Shown here piece after piece: positions 17,114 to 26,913 of a stretch of 64,000 bases of DNA (positions are counted from its first letter, which is position 1; every line of letters starts with the position of its first letter). Both the position numbers and the translations under genes were made by a program. This DNA comes from Chryseomicrobium aureum. GTDB lineage: Bacteria > Bacillota > Bacilli > Bacillales_A > Planococcaceae. The stretch spans positions 186,001-250,000 of the forward strand of contig NZ_JAFBFG010000001.1 of NCBI RefSeq assembly GCF_016909155.1, read 5' to 3'. The notes under the pieces are model-generated. The model made no database searches and was not told where the DNA came from. It saw nothing but the letters and a program-made list of their open reading frames with translations.

Positions 17114-18064
17114 TTGTTCAACCATACAACCGTATTACTTACTGAGACAGTCGATGGTTTAGCGATTCGACCAGAGGGAATATACGTAGATTGCACATTA
17201 GGTGGCGCAGGCCACAGTGAATACTTAGTACAACAATTATCCGATGCGGGTCACTTGTATTGTTTTGATCAAGATACAACCGCAATTGAAAATGCAAAAC
17301 AAAAACTTGCACTCTACATACATCGTGTAACATTCATACACTCAAATTTCCGGAACTTAAAAGAAGAACTTGAAAATCTAGGCGTAACAGAAGTGGATGG
17401 TATCCTTTATGACTTAGGTGTCTCATCGCCACAACTGGACACACCAGAACGTGGTTTCAGTTACAATCATGACGCGCCTCTTGATATGCGCATGGATCAA
17501 ACAAGTGAATTAACTGCCTATCACGTAGTCAACGACTGGCCTTATGAAAAGCTCGTCAAAATTTTCTTCCGTTACGGAGAAGAGAAGTTTTCTAAACAAG
17601 TAGCACGAGAAATTGAACGTGCACGTGAGAATCAACCAGTCCAAACTACATTTGAATTAGTCGATTTAATTAAACGCGGAATTCCAGCTGCAGCGCGTCG
17701 TACAGGTGGACATCCAGCGAAACGAATCTTTCAAGCGATTCGCATTGCAGTAAACGATGAACTAGGAGCGGCGGAAGAGTCATTAGAAAGTGCCCTTACG
17801 TTACTCAAACCGGGTGGCCGTATCTCCGTTATTACATTCCATTCACTTGAGGATCGTTTAGTGAAGACAATGTTTAAAGAAGCATCTAGTCTTCCAGAAC
17901 TTCCACCGAATCTTCCAGTTATTCCAAAAGAGATGCAGCCGAAGATGAAGCTCATTACGAGAAAACCCATCTTACCATCGGAGGAAGAACTATCTGTAAA
18001 CAATCGTTCACGCTCTGCGAAACTACGAATTATTGAAAAACTTGACGAGAAAGGGAGTTATTAA
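17114..18064 (+). CDS. rsmH: 16S rRNA (cytosine1402-N4)-methyltransferase RsmH
   Basis: 316 residues (mraW). It methylates N4 of C1402 in 16S rRNA using S-adenosylmethionine. It starts [17 protein letters not shown], has the SAM loop [15 protein letters not shown] at about 25-39, [38 protein letters not shown] and [12 protein letters not shown]. The start is a TTG at 17114 preceded by AGGAGAGG. It runs directly into ftsL with no gap. Confidence 0.95.
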   Translation: MFNHTTVLLTETVDGLAIRPEGIYVDCTLGGAGHSEYLVQQLSDAGHLYCFDQDTTAIENAKQKLALYIHRVTFIHSNFRNLKEELENLGVTEVDGILYDLGVSSPQLDTPERGFSYNHDAPLDMRMDQTSELTAYHVVNDWPYEKLVKIFFRYGEEKFSKQVAREIERARENQPVQTTFELVDLIKRGIPAAARRTGGHPAKRIFQAIRIAVNDELGAAEESLESALTLLKPGGRISVITFHSLEDRLVKTMFKEASSLPELPPNLPVIPKEMQPKMKLITRKPILPSEEELSVNNRSRSAKLRIIEKLDEKGSY

Positions 18065-18421
18065 ATGGCGCTACGACAGTATCAAAGCCAACCGCAACAC
18101 CAACCGCAAAATCCTGCCGTACCACATACATACAAAACCCCTGTCAAACGTATTTCAAAAGGGGAAAAAATGCTGGCTGCTCTATTCGTTGCTGTCTGTG
18201 CCGTCTTGATGGTTTTCATTGTTCAAACACAAACCGAAGTTCGAGCAGTGGATGTACAGATTCAACAAATGGAACGACAAATTGATACAGTAAACCGTGA
18301 AAACACTGACCTTGAAATCCAAGTCGCTGAACTTTCAAGCTACGAGCGTATCTGGCTAAAAGCGAAGGAACTGGGCTTAACATTAAATGAGAACAATGTG
18401 AAGGTTGTGTCTGGTGAATGA
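18065..18421 (+). CDS. ftsL: cell division protein FtsL
   Basis: 118 residues of bitopic layout: a Pro/Gln-rich cytosolic tail (1-32), one membrane segment (about 37-55: MLAALFVAVCAVLMVFIV) and an external coiled coil (about 60-105: QIQQMERQIDTVNRENTDLEIQ). FtsL forms a trimer with DivIB and DivIC at the division septum. It is poorly conserved in sequence, so the call rests on layout and place between rsmH and pbpB. The stop overlaps the pbpB start (ATGA). Confidence 0.85.
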   Translation: MALRQYQSQPQHQPQNPAVPHTYKTPVKRISKGEKMLAALFVAVCAVLMVFIVQTQTEVRAVDVQIQQMERQIDTVNRENTDLEIQVAELSSYERIWLKAKELGLTLNENNVKVVSGE

Positions 18422-20631
18422 ACAAAAAAGTACGTTTTCAATGGGGAGCCTTCCTGCTATTTCTGCTATACGGGGGGCTCTTTTTCCTATTATTAGGTAG
18501 ATTTATCTACATACAAGTCACGGGAGAAGTAAATGGTGAGGTATTGCAACAACGTGCGGAAGAAAAATATAGTCGCGCGCAAGTGTTAGAAGCGCATCGT
18601 GGAACTATTCAAGACCGGAATGGCAATGTTCTAGCAGAGGATACGTTGACATACAAACTGTATGCGGTAGTTAGTGAAGAGGCTACTGCGCACGCATATG
18701 ATCCACGCCACGTGCTGGATGTTGAGGAAACTGCGACACGTTTGAGTGAACATCTCGACTTACCAAAAGAAGAAATCGCCACACGCTTGCAAGATGGAAT
18801 TACAAACGAGCGCTATCAAGTAGAATTTGGAGCAGAAGGACGTAATATCTCCCACCAAGAGATGAAAGCGATTGAAGCGCTGAATTTACCAGGTATTAAT
18901 TTTGAGAAAGATTTGAAGCGTCTCTATACAAACGGGCGATTCGCATCCCACTTAATTGGCTTTGCAATTAAAGAAGATGTGGAAGAAAACAAAACGCGTC
19001 TTGTCGGAAAAATGGGACTTGAGCGCATCTACGATGAAATTTTGACGGGTACGCCTGGTCGTGTCGAGTACAAAACAGACCGAGGTGGTATGTTGCTTCC
19101 TTCATCTGAAAAATTGATTACAGAACCGCTGCACGGAGCTGACGTCAAATTAACGAATGATCGAACGATTCAAAACTTCCTAGAAGAAGCTGTATCAGAT
19201 GTGCAAGAACAATATGAACCTGAAAAAATTACAGCTCTTGTCGTCAAAGCCGATAGTGGCGAAATTCTAGCGATGACGCAACGACCAACATTCGATCCTA
19301 ATACACGTGAAGGACTCACTACGAACTGGTTAAATGAAAGTGTGGAAAACACGATCGAACCCGGATCAACGATGAAAATTTTCACATTAGCTGCTGCCAT
19401 TGAAGAAGGCAAGTGGGATCCGAATGCTTGGTATAAATCAGGATCCTATAAATTGCTCGACCGTACCATTTATGATCACAATGTCGTCGGGTGGGGAAGT
19501 ATTACTTATTTAGAAGGCTTCCAACGTTCTTCTAACGTTTCAATGGCCTATTTGCTTGAGAAACTAGGAGATGAAACATTCATCAACTACATTAAAGAGT
19601 TTGGTTTTGGGGAAAAGACGGGAATTGACCTACCGAATGAGGCGACAGGTATTATCAGTGACCGCTACCCGATCAACCGTCTAACAACAACGTACGGTCA
19701 AGGTACAACTGTCACACCGCTTCAGCTTATTCAAGGTATGACGGCTATAGCGAATGAAGGAACAATGTATCAACCGTATATCATTGATGAAATTGTAGAT
19801 CCAAACACAGGTGAAAAACTACTCAACCATGAACCCGTTTCAAAAGAGTCACCTATCTCAGCTGCTACTGCAAACCAAGTGAAAGACATCCTTGCGAGTA
19901 CTGTTACGAGTGAAAAAGGAACTGCGCAAAAGTTCAAACTGGATTCGTACACATCTGCTGGAAAGACAGGTACTGCTCAAATTCCAGATTCAAATGGAAA
20001 CTACTTATGGGGGCGTCAATTGTTCCTTTATTCATTTTTAGGAATGGCACCTGTCGAAGACCCAGAATTAATCGTCTATGTAGCTGTGCATAAACCTAAA
20101 ATTGAAGCTACAGAAGTGGGATCGGATCCGACTTCCTACATCTTTAACTATGTCACAGAGAATTCATTAAAATACATGAATATCTCACCAGATGAAACAG
20201 TAGAACGTCAGCGCATCGAATTAGAAGATTATGCAGGCCAAGACGTTGCGACAGTTCAATCAACACTGCAAGCACAAGGCTTGGAAGTTGTGACAGTTGG
20301 TGCAGAAGGTGCAGTAACTGAACAATTCCCAACAGAAGGAACACCTGTTGTCACGGGTACGAAAGTATTTTTGAAATCTCAAGGCGAGAGCGGTTTACCG
20401 GATATGACAGGATGGTCCTCTCGTGAAGTGCGCGTATTCAAAGAATTTACCGGGTATCCAATTGAAATGACAGGAAGTGGATTTGTGATTCGTCAAAGTG
20501 TCACACCGGGAACTGTGTTGAACCCTGACACACCTTTAGTTATTGAACTTGGCAGTCCTGAAGAAGTGTATACGAGTGAACCGATAGAGGTCGAAGGAGA
20601 ACCTATTGAAGAACCGGTTGAAGGGGAATAA
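18418..20631 (+). CDS. pbpB: division-specific penicillin-binding protein 2B (FtsI type)
   Basis: 737 residues. It is a septal peptidoglycan transpeptidase. A single membrane anchor (about 9-31) is followed by a dimerisation domain with HRGTIQDRNGNVLA, then the transpeptidase domain with active serine 317 in GSTMK, SSN at 371-373 and KTGT at 516-519. Two C-terminal PASTA domains (about 598-715) include DYAGQDVATVQSTLQAQGLEV and LPDMTGWSSREV. An acidic tail ends the protein. It overlaps ftsL by 4 bp. With spoVD broken next door, it is the only intact class B PBP in the cluster. Confidence 0.95.
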   Translation: MNKKVRFQWGAFLLFLLYGGLFFLLLGRFIYIQVTGEVNGEVLQQRAEEKYSRAQVLEAHRGTIQDRNGNVLAEDTLTYKLYAVVSEEATAHAYDPRHVLDVEETATRLSEHLDLPKEEIATRLQDGITNERYQVEFGAEGRNISHQEMKAIEALNLPGINFEKDLKRLYTNGRFASHLIGFAIKEDVEENKTRLVGKMGLERIYDEILTGTPGRVEYKTDRGGMLLPSSEKLITEPLHGADVKLTNDRTIQNFLEEAVSDVQEQYEPEKITALVVKADSGEILAMTQRPTFDPNTREGLTTNWLNESVENTIEPGSTMKIFTLAAAIEEGKWDPNAWYKSGSYKLLDRTIYDHNVVGWGSITYLEGFQRSSNVSMAYLLEKLGDETFINYIKEFGFGEKTGIDLPNEATGIISDRYPINRLTTTYGQGTTVTPLQLIQGMTAIANEGTMYQPYIIDEIVDPNTGEKLLNHEPVSKESPISAATANQVKDILASTVTSEKGTAQKFKLDSYTSAGKTGTAQIPDSNGNYLWGRQLFLYSFLGMAPVEDPELIVYVAVHKPKIEATEVGSDPTSYIFNYVTENSLKYMNISPDETVERQRIELEDYAGQDVATVQSTLQAQGLEVVTVGAEGAVTEQFPTEGTPVVTGTKVFLKSQGESGLPDMTGWSSREVRVFKEFTGYPIEMTGSGFVIRQSVTPGTVLNPDTPLVIELGSPEEVYTSEPIEVEGEPIEEPVEGE

Positions 20632-20671
20632 CCTACTCCTGTAATCATATAGTGCTTCAGGAGGGAATTTT

Positions 20672-21186
20672 ATTTCTACTGGTCGTACAAAATTTCTCGC
20701 AATTGCGGTAATTATGGTCTTTCTAGCCATTCTGTTGAAAGTGCTGTATATTCAATTTTGGCAGTATGGATTCTTGAATCAGAAAGCGTATAGGTCGAAA
20801 ACGGGTAGTATGTTGATGGGGACTATATTGTGTCATTTATCGGTTTTGCTCCGATTGATGAACCTGAGTACTTGATCTACATCGCAATTGATGGACCTAA
20901 AGGACCTAGTCAGTTTGGCGGAACGATTGCAGCCCCGATTGTAGGGGAATTGTTTGAAGTGCTGGCTAAAGATTCTCCACGTATCCATGAAAAAGAGCGG
21001 TCGTGGGATGAAATGCGAGAACTTGAAGTCCCGAACTTGATCGGCCAAACTAAAAAAGAAATTACACCACAGTTACACCAATTCAACTTGATTTGGCATG
21101 GAGATGGAGACCAGGTGATTGATTAACTTCCAAAAGCGGGTAGCTCATCAAAACCGCCTTATACACTGCATCTCTACACGAATTAA
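20672..21186 (+). pseudogene. spoVD: spoVD remnant (sporulation-specific penicillin-binding protein)
   Basis: Three pieces of SpoVD remain. (1) After a good AGGAGGG site, an ATT stands where the start codon should be, followed by a basic and hydrophobic N-terminus (TGRTKFLAIAVIMVFLAILL, YIQFWQYG). (2) At 20798 KTG, probably the transpeptidase KTG motif, follows NQKAYRS almost directly, so about 450 residues are gone. (3) After a frame change near 20821 the frame reads DYIVSFIGFAPIDEPEYLIYI and then a PASTA domain, ELEVPNLIGQTKKEI and FNLIWHGDGD. A TAA at 21124 cuts the PASTA domain, whose last part LPKAGS...YTLHLYTN continues to a second stop at 21184. It lies in the standard place after pbpB. 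Confidence 0.85.
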
Positions 21187-21202
21187 TTAAAGGAGTCTCA
21201 CT

Positions 21203-22177
21203 ATGTCATTACTATTTATCACACTAACCATTGCGCTAGGATTTATGATTTCAGCACTACTTGCCCCTATTTTTATTCCTTATTTAAGAAGAATGAAATT
21301 TGGTCAAAGTATCCGTGAAGAAGGGCCACAATCACACATGAAAAAAGCAGGAACGCCGACAATGGGGGGCTTGATTTTTCTTGTGGCAATTGTTGTAACA
21401 ACGCTCGGAATATCGTATTTCACGGATACACTTACAACACAGACGGTTGTTCTATTGTTAGTTTTAGTTGGTTTTGGAGTACTTGGTTTTCTTGATGACT
21501 TTATTAAAGTCGTGATGAAGCGAAACCTTGGTCTGACATCACTTCAAAAGCTGATTGGTCAAATCGTTTTCTCTATTGCAGCTTATTTCTTACTGCAGTT
21601 AGGACCTTTTGATACATCGATTGCAATTCCATTTACATCTTGGTCTATAGACTTTGGACTAGTTTATGTAGCATTTATTGTTTTTTGGCTTGTAGGATTC
21701 TCTAATGCTGTCAATTTGTCAGACGGTCTAGATGGTCTTGTGAGCGGGACAGCTTCTATTGCATTTGCGACATTTGGAATACTTGCAGTGCTTTACAATC
21801 AAAACGATGCAGCAATTTTTGCGTTTTCAGTTACTGGGGCACTTTTAGGATTCTTACTGTTCAATAAAAACCCTGCCAAAGTATTTATGGGGGACACAGG
21901 CTCACTAGCTCTAGGTGGAGCATTAGCGATGCTTTCAATCATTCTAAAACTTGAGCTTCTCCTTCTGCTGGTCGGAATTATTTTCGTAGTGGAAACGGCG
22001 TCAGTTATCTTGCAAGTAATAAGCTTTAAAACAAGAGGAAAGCGTATTTTCAAAATGAGCCCAATCCATCATCACTTTGAACTTTCGGGTTGGTCGGAAC
22101 AAAAAGTTGTATATGTATTCTGGACAGTTGGATTTGTTGCAGCTCTTGTTGTCCTAATGCTGGAGGTCTTTGTATGA
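21203..22177 (+). CDS. mraY: phospho-MurNAc-pentapeptide transferase MraY
   Basis: 324 residues with about ten membrane segments. It links phospho-MurNAc-pentapeptide to undecaprenyl phosphate, making lipid I. Family motifs: KKAGTPTMGGLIFL (about 48-61), GFLDDFIKV with the catalytic DD (about 94-102), NAVNLSDGLDGLVSG (about 169-183), NKNPAKVFMGDTGSLALGG and MSPIHHHFE. The start is the ATG after AAAGGAG. murE, which normally lies before it, is absent. The stop overlaps murD by 4 bp. Confidence 0.97.
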   Translation: MSLLFITLTIALGFMISALLAPIFIPYLRRMKFGQSIREEGPQSHMKKAGTPTMGGLIFLVAIVVTTLGISYFTDTLTTQTVVLLLVLVGFGVLGFLDDFIKVVMKRNLGLTSLQKLIGQIVFSIAAYFLLQLGPFDTSIAIPFTSWSIDFGLVYVAFIVFWLVGFSNAVNLSDGLDGLVSGTASIAFATFGILAVLYNQNDAAIFAFSVTGALLGFLLFNKNPAKVFMGDTGSLALGGALAMLSIILKLELLLLLVGIIFVVETASVILQVISFKTRGKRIFKMSPIHHHFELSGWSEQKVVYVFWTVGFVAALVVLMLEVFV

Positions 22178-23532
22178 ACCATATAAAAGAATTACGTCAC
22201 CAAAAAGTGCTAGTTTTAGGGCTTGCCAAAAGTGGGACAGCTGCAGCTGAAATGCTTCATGAGTTGGGGGCATTTGTTACAGTCAACGATGCAAAACCTT
22301 TTGAACAAAACGACCATGCACAACAGTTATTAAAACAGGGAATGACAGTGATTTGTGGTAGTCACCCTGAAAATTTATTGGACGAAGGATTCTCTTTGAT
22401 TGTCAAAAACCCTGGTATTCCTTACTCAAATCCTGTCTTGCAGGAAGCAAAAAAGCGAGAAATTCCAATTTGGACGGAAATTGAGCTTGCGTATCGTATT
22501 AGTGAAGCACAAATGATTGGTATCACTGGATCAAACGGAAAAACAACGACAACAACTTTAGTTGCAGAAATGCTAGCAAAAGGCCCACTACAACCGCTTG
22601 TTGCAGGGAACATTGGTACAGTTGCGACGTCTGTTGCTAAGGATGCTACAAAAAATAATATTATCGTAACAGAGCTGTCATCTTTTCAACTCATGGGTAC
22701 GGTAAAATTAAAACCTTCGATTGCGATTATTACGAATATCTATGAAGCGCATCTTGATTATCATTCTGATTTGGAAGAGTATATTGACGCAAAATTGACA
22801 GTTGCTAAAAATCAGACATCTGAAGACTTCCTGATTTACAACGCAGAACAACCAGTTCTTGCAGAGCGGGCAGAAAAGTTGAATACGACACTCCTACCGT
22901 TTTATGTATCTGCCAAAAATGCAAATGGGATCAGTGCAGATGCAGAATGGGTGTATTGGAAAGGCGAACCTCTTTATAAGAGAGAAGAGATTCGTCTGCC
23001 AGGAAAACATAACCTAGAAAATGTATTGGCAGCGACTGCTGCTGCACTTCTAGTCGGTGCACCACTCGAACAGATTCGTGATACTGTTTCTACATTTGCA
23101 GGAGTAAAACATAGAACACAATATGTTGGCGAATGGAACGACCGCCTGTTCTACAATGATTCAAAAGCAACGAATGCATTGGCGACAAAAAGTGCTTTAG
23201 AAGGTTTTACACGACCTGTCATTCTTCTTGCAGGCGGAAAAGAACGGCACCATTCCTTTGATGAGCTGATTCCTTATCTACCATCCATCAAGGCTATTTG
23301 TCACTTTGGAGAAACTTCTGAGCGTCTGCAACAGTTTGCAAAAATGCATGACGTACTTGCCTTTCCGTTCGAGAATTTAGCAGATGCTTTTTCAAAAGCA
23401 GTGGAGTTGTCGGCACCGCAAGATGTGGTTTTGCTATCACCGGCTTCTGCAAGCTGGGATCAGTATGAGAGCTTTGAAATCCGAGGAGATGAATTTATTC
23501 ATTTAGTAGACCAACTGATAGCGAAAGGATGA
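22174..23532 (+). CDS. murD: UDP-N-acetylmuramoylalanine--D-glutamate ligase MurD
   Basis: 452 residues. It adds D-glutamate to UDP-MurNAc-L-alanine. The N-terminal Rossmann domain has LVLGLAKSGTAAAEML, the central ATPase domain GITGSNGKTTTTTLVAEML (about 113-131), ELSSFQL and EAHLDYH, and the C-terminal domain FAGVKHRTQYVGE, NDSKATN and ILLAGGKER. The start is the ATG at 22174 after GGAGGTC, overlapping the mraY stop; longer upstream frame is inside mraY. Confidence 0.95.
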   Translation: MNHIKELRHQKVLVLGLAKSGTAAAEMLHELGAFVTVNDAKPFEQNDHAQQLLKQGMTVICGSHPENLLDEGFSLIVKNPGIPYSNPVLQEAKKREIPIWTEIELAYRISEAQMIGITGSNGKTTTTTLVAEMLAKGPLQPLVAGNIGTVATSVAKDATKNNIIVTELSSFQLMGTVKLKPSIAIITNIYEAHLDYHSDLEEYIDAKLTVAKNQTSEDFLIYNAEQPVLAERAEKLNTTLLPFYVSAKNANGISADAEWVYWKGEPLYKREEIRLPGKHNLENVLAATAAALLVGAPLEQIRDTVSTFAGVKHRTQYVGEWNDRLFYNDSKATNALATKSALEGFTRPVILLAGGKERHHSFDELIPYLPSIKAICHFGETSERLQQFAKMHDVLAFPFENLADAFSKAVELSAPQDVVLLSPASASWDQYESFEIRGDEFIHLVDQLIAKG

Positions 23533-23536
23533 CGAA

Positions 23537-24275
23537 GTGCTCTATGAGCAAGCAAAGACTACACTTTTCTTTATAAGTGGGATTTTAACGACTCTTGGCA
23601 TTTTTTACATTGCCAGTGCCGGCAGCTATTGGTCGGCCGTCCATTATTCATCAAGCTTGCCGTTTTGGGTGAAGCAGTGCGTGTTTGCATGTATTGGAGT
23701 TTTTGCTTTCTTCTCTGTTAGGCGAGTGCGTCTCACCAAAAGCTTGATCACCATTTTATATGGGCTAGGTATTCTTGTTGCGTTGACCGTATGGATTCCT
23801 GGCCTCGGAATTGTCCGAAATGGGGAACGAGGATGGGTGACACTCGAAGGTTTCTACTTTCAACCGGCAGAATTTACAAAAATCACGACGCTACTTTATA
23901 CAAGTGCTCTTATTTACAAGAAAACTTCCCATTGGAAAATTGGCGTAGTCATTTTGCTACCTTGTGTACTTTTTATGATACAGCCTGATTTTGGCTCCAC
24001 ATTTCTCGTTGTAGCGACATGTAGTGCCTTGCTTTTTCTTTCTGGTATTTCCATCCGACTTATTTTTTCAGGAGTAGTATGGGGAGTTTGTGGTACTTAT
24101 GATCGTACAAACAACTGTCAATTTAGGTGTTGTCACCGGTCTATTGCCGGTTACGGGTGTAACGTTACCTTTTATCAGTTACGGCGGCTCGTCACTCGTT
24201 ACATGCTGGATGATTACAGCACTGATTACTACACTTTATATACAAGGAAGGGAGGCGGAAGAATGGAAAAACTAA
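23537..24275 (+). pseudogene. spoVE: spoVE remnant (sporulation SEDS glycosyltransferase)
   Basis: The first 177 or so codons from a GTG at 23537 match the N-terminal half of SpoVE/FtsW: IYIASAGSYWSAV-type start, PGLGIVRNGERGWVTL, FQPAEFTKI, MIQPDFGSTFLVVATCSALLFLSGISI. Near 24085 the middle of the protein (about 140 residues) is missing and the frame changes. The C-terminal signature [19 protein letters not shown], then SYGGSSL, is intact but in the next frame (about 24090-24275), ending at TAA inside the start of divIB. SpoVE polymerises spore cortex precursor in B. subtilis. It follows murD by 4 bp, where spoVE normally lies. Confidence 0.88.
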
Positions 24276-25051
24276 TCGACATCGAAGATCGTATACCTGC
24301 CCTTAGAAGAAAAAGAAAACGCAGAATGACATTTACCTTTTCTATTCTTCTGTTTCTTTTCTTTACGGTATTGCTCCTAGTACTCTATTTGCAATCTTCT
24401 ATTAGTAAGATTCAGCAAATTACAGTAGAGGGGACATACATAGTAGACGAGCAACAATTACTGGATGCCTCATCATTAGAAATCGGTCAGTCGTTATGGT
24501 CATTTCGTGCGTCTGCCATAGAAGACCTCTTAGTAGAGTCTCCTGGAATCGAACAGGCAGAAGTCTCCCGTAAAAGATGGTCTGAAGTTGTCGTTACAGT
24601 ATCGGAATATCAGCCCGTTGCATTTCGACAAACTGATGATTCTCTATTACTTCTGGAAAACGGAGAAGAGATGAGCGCACAATTTGCAGGCAGTCTTTTT
24701 GGACCTGCATTACAAAACTTTGACAATAAAGAGGTAGAACAAAAGTTGATTTCGGAGCTGGGGAAACTAACGCAACAAACTCGCCTTTTAATTTCTGAAA
24801 TTGCTTCTACACCTAGTGCGTCGGACCCTAACCTAGTAACCCTTTACATGAACGACGGCAATACAGTTATTGTCAGTGCCCTTGATTTCTCTGAAAAATT
24901 ATCGTTTTATCCCTCTGTACTTCAACAAATTCCTGTTGGAGAAAAAGGGATTGTCGATATGGAAGTCGGTACGTTTTTTGAAAGTTATTCTAGTATTTAC
25001 GGCGGGGAAGGAGAAGAAGTAGAACTCGATGAACAACAAGAAAACGAATAG
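24263..25051 (+). CDS. divIB: cell division protein DivIB (FtsQ family)
   Basis: 262 residues, matching B. subtilis DivIB. The cytosolic tail is basic (LRRKRKRRM), one membrane segment spans about 27-46, and the external part holds the POTRA-like domain starting [21 protein letters not shown] and the beta domain [15 protein letters not shown]. An acidic tail ends the protein. DivIB works with FtsL and DivIC at the septum. The ATG at 24263 is preceded by GGGAGGCGG. The open frame continues upstream into spoVE debris to 23537 only because of the spoVE frame change, so a 504-residue start is wrong. murG and murB, usual between spoVE and divIB, are absent. Confidence 0.9.
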   Translation: MEKLIDIEDRIPALRRKRKRRMTFTFSILLFLFFTVLLLVLYLQSSISKIQQITVEGTYIVDEQQLLDASSLEIGQSLWSFRASAIEDLLVESPGIEQAEVSRKRWSEVVVTVSEYQPVAFRQTDDSLLLLENGEEMSAQFAGSLFGPALQNFDNKEVEQKLISELGKLTQQTRLLISEIASTPSASDPNLVTLYMNDGNTVIVSALDFSEKLSFYPSVLQQIPVGEKGIVDMEVGTFFESYSSIYGGEGEEVELDEQQENE

Positions 25052-25733
25052 AGGCAAGATTTTACTTTCTCTCGTCAGTCTCACGCTCGGATTTATTTTG
25101 GCATTTAGCTACAGTCTTTCTCAACAACGGTCTGCTGAACAAGTGGATTTAATCACCTTTAACCAAACAGAAGAAGTTCGAGAGCAGTTGATTCAGCAAA
25201 AAGAGCGAAATAAGGAATTGTCAGAAGAACTCCAAGCTGTACAGACAAAGATACGAGAATATGAACAACAGGCAGGTAGCAATACCTCGTCATTAGAGGA
25301 ACTTGTAAAAACTGCTGAGGCGTTGCGACTACTTACAGGTGAAGTCGCTGTAAAGGGACCTGGATACAAGGTGGAGTTGCAAGATGGGGAATATGATCCA
25401 AATCAAGTCAATCCAAACGATTACATCGTACATGAGGGACATGTCTACATGGTGATCAATGAGTTGAAAATTGCAGGGGCAGAGGCCATCAGTGTAAATG
25501 GTAAGCGAATCCACGAGACCAGTTATATTCGGTGTACAGGACCCGTTATTACAGTAGACGGTGAGACCTTTCCCGCGCCATTTGTGATTGAGGCAATCGG
25601 AAATCCGGAAACTTTAGCAGATGCCGCAGAATTATCAGGTGGAATTTTAGACCAGTTACGAACAGAACAAATTCGTATAGAAACACAAAAATTGAGTGAG
25701 CTCGTGATGCAATCGATGCACTCCGGGTCATAA
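25029..25733 (+). CDS. DUF881 family protein (YlxW-like)
   Basis: 234 residues with a basic start (KKTNRGKI), one membrane segment (about 11-30), an external coiled coil (about 48-90, QIRE/QQKERNKELSEELQA type) and the DUF881 globular domain with VKGPGYKVELQDGEYDPN, LKIAGAEAISVNGKRI and APFVIEAIG. Found between divIB and sbp in many Bacilli; function is unknown. The start at 25029 overlaps divIB by 23 bp. It forms a pair with the next gene, which is of the same family. Confidence 0.85.
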   Translation: MNNKKTNRGKILLSLVSLTLGFILAFSYSLSQQRSAEQVDLITFNQTEEVREQLIQQKERNKELSEELQAVQTKIREYEQQAGSNTSSLEELVKTAEALRLLTGEVAVKGPGYKVELQDGEYDPNQVNPNDYIVHEGHVYMVINELKIAGAEAISVNGKRIHETSYIRCTGPVITVDGETFPAPFVIEAIGNPETLADAAELSGGILDQLRTEQIRIETQKLSELVMQSMHSGS

Positions 25734-25746
25734 TAGGAGAGGTTGT

Positions 25747-26463
25747 ATGAAAAAAGGAATTTCACGTTTCACACTCATCCTCTTTATCATCGGCTTTATG
25801 CTCGCTGTGCAATACAATTCGATTCAAAGTCCTGAGGAAAGAGATACGCGGGATATTTGGGAGATTCGTAAAGAGTTGACAACAGAAGCGACGTATCATT
25901 CTGAACTGCTTACACGAATTCGTGAGGCGCAACAACTTGCAGCGCAATACGAGACAGAGTCTGCTGAGCGACCTGAGCGTCTGGTTGAGCAGACAATCGG
26001 TCAGTTGCGAGAAGAAATCGGATTAGATCCTTACACAGGGCCAGGCGTCGTTATCACAGTCAATCCTTCTGCTGAAGCTATAGCATTTGGGTTTACTATC
26101 AATCCGTTGTCGCCTGAGCTGTTGGTTCGGTTTGTTAATGAAATGAATCGTTTCCAAGCAAAAGCAATTGAGATTGATGGAAAGCGCCTCATTTATAGCA
26201 GTGCGATCCGCGATATTAATGGACGAACTACAGTAAATACATTACCGATTGCTTCTGCACCATTCGAAATCAAAATCGCCACAGACTCCCTAGAGACCAC
26301 GGAGCGAATGATAGCTCAAATACGTGCAAGTGGTTTAGCGGATGATTTTTATATTGAAAACTATGAACTTGCGATTGCAGAACCGGTGAGTGAGTTGACT
26401 TTAGTTGGATATGATCAGCCAGTGGCTGTCACACATCTTACAGAATGGAAGGAAGGGAATTAA
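25747..26463 (+). CDS. DUF881 family protein (YlxX-like)
   Basis: 238 residues. It has a short cytosolic start, a membrane segment (about 7-24), an external helix (about 35-80) and the DUF881 domain (GPGVVITVNPS, INPLSPELLVRFVNEMNRFQAKAIEIDGKRL, APFEIKIATDS). The same family as the preceding protein, probably an ancient tandem duplication. ATG start after GGAGAGG. It is followed by sbp after 2 bp. Confidence 0.85.
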   Translation: MKKGISRFTLILFIIGFMLAVQYNSIQSPEERDTRDIWEIRKELTTEATYHSELLTRIREAQQLAAQYETESAERPERLVEQTIGQLREEIGLDPYTGPGVVITVNPSAEAIAFGFTINPLSPELLVRFVNEMNRFQAKAIEIDGKRLIYSSAIRDINGRTTVNTLPIASAPFEIKIATDSLETTERMIAQIRASGLADDFYIENYELAIAEPVSELTLVGYDQPVAVTHLTEWKEGN

Positions 26464-26465
26464 TT

Positions 26466-26822
26466 ATGTGGCTACCACTGCTAGGTCTGTTACTTGGTAT
26501 AGTTCTTGGTTTTATGACAGACTTTCAAATTCCTGCTGCATATGAAAATTACCTTTCGATTGCAGTTTTAGCAGCCCTCGATACACTCTTTGGAGGGATT
26601 CGAGCACAACTGCAACAAGTATACGATGACAAAGTATTTGTCTCAGGGTTTTTCTTTAATATTGCGTTAGCTGCAGCACTCGCTTTTTTAGGCGTGCACC
26701 TAGGAGTAGACCTATATTTGGCAGCGATTTTTGCTTTCGGTGTTCGTTTATTTCAAAACATTGCGGTTATTAGACGAATCTTGCTTTCTCGTTTTGCAGA
26801 AAAAAACGTCTCTACAAAATAA
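26466..26822 (+). CDS. sbp: small basic protein Sbp (DUF1290)
   Basis: 118 residues with three to four membrane segments: WLPLLGLLLGIVLGFM at the start, YLSIAVLAALDTLFGGIRAQLQ in the middle and GVRLFQNIAVIRR near the end. The family is conserved before ftsA in Bacillales; function unknown. The start is the ATG at 26466 after GAAGGGAAT. Confidence 0.85.
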   Translation: MWLPLLGLLLGIVLGFMTDFQIPAAYENYLSIAVLAALDTLFGGIRAQLQQVYDDKVFVSGFFFNIALAAALAFLGVHLGVDLYLAAIFAFGVRLFQNIAVIRRILLSRFAEKNVSTK

Positions 26823-26913
26823 AATAATTGTTTGACTAGTAAGAAACATTTAGACTTTACAAGGTCTTTACTCTAAAATGAGAAGTATATACCTTTTTAG
26901 GAGGTGCCACATA

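Noticed and set aside
23537-25051. A novel 504-residue SEDS-FtsQ fusion protein
   Set aside because: The join coincides with loss of SpoVE's middle and a frame change, the true SpoVE C-terminus is in another frame, and DivIB has its own start and ribosome site.
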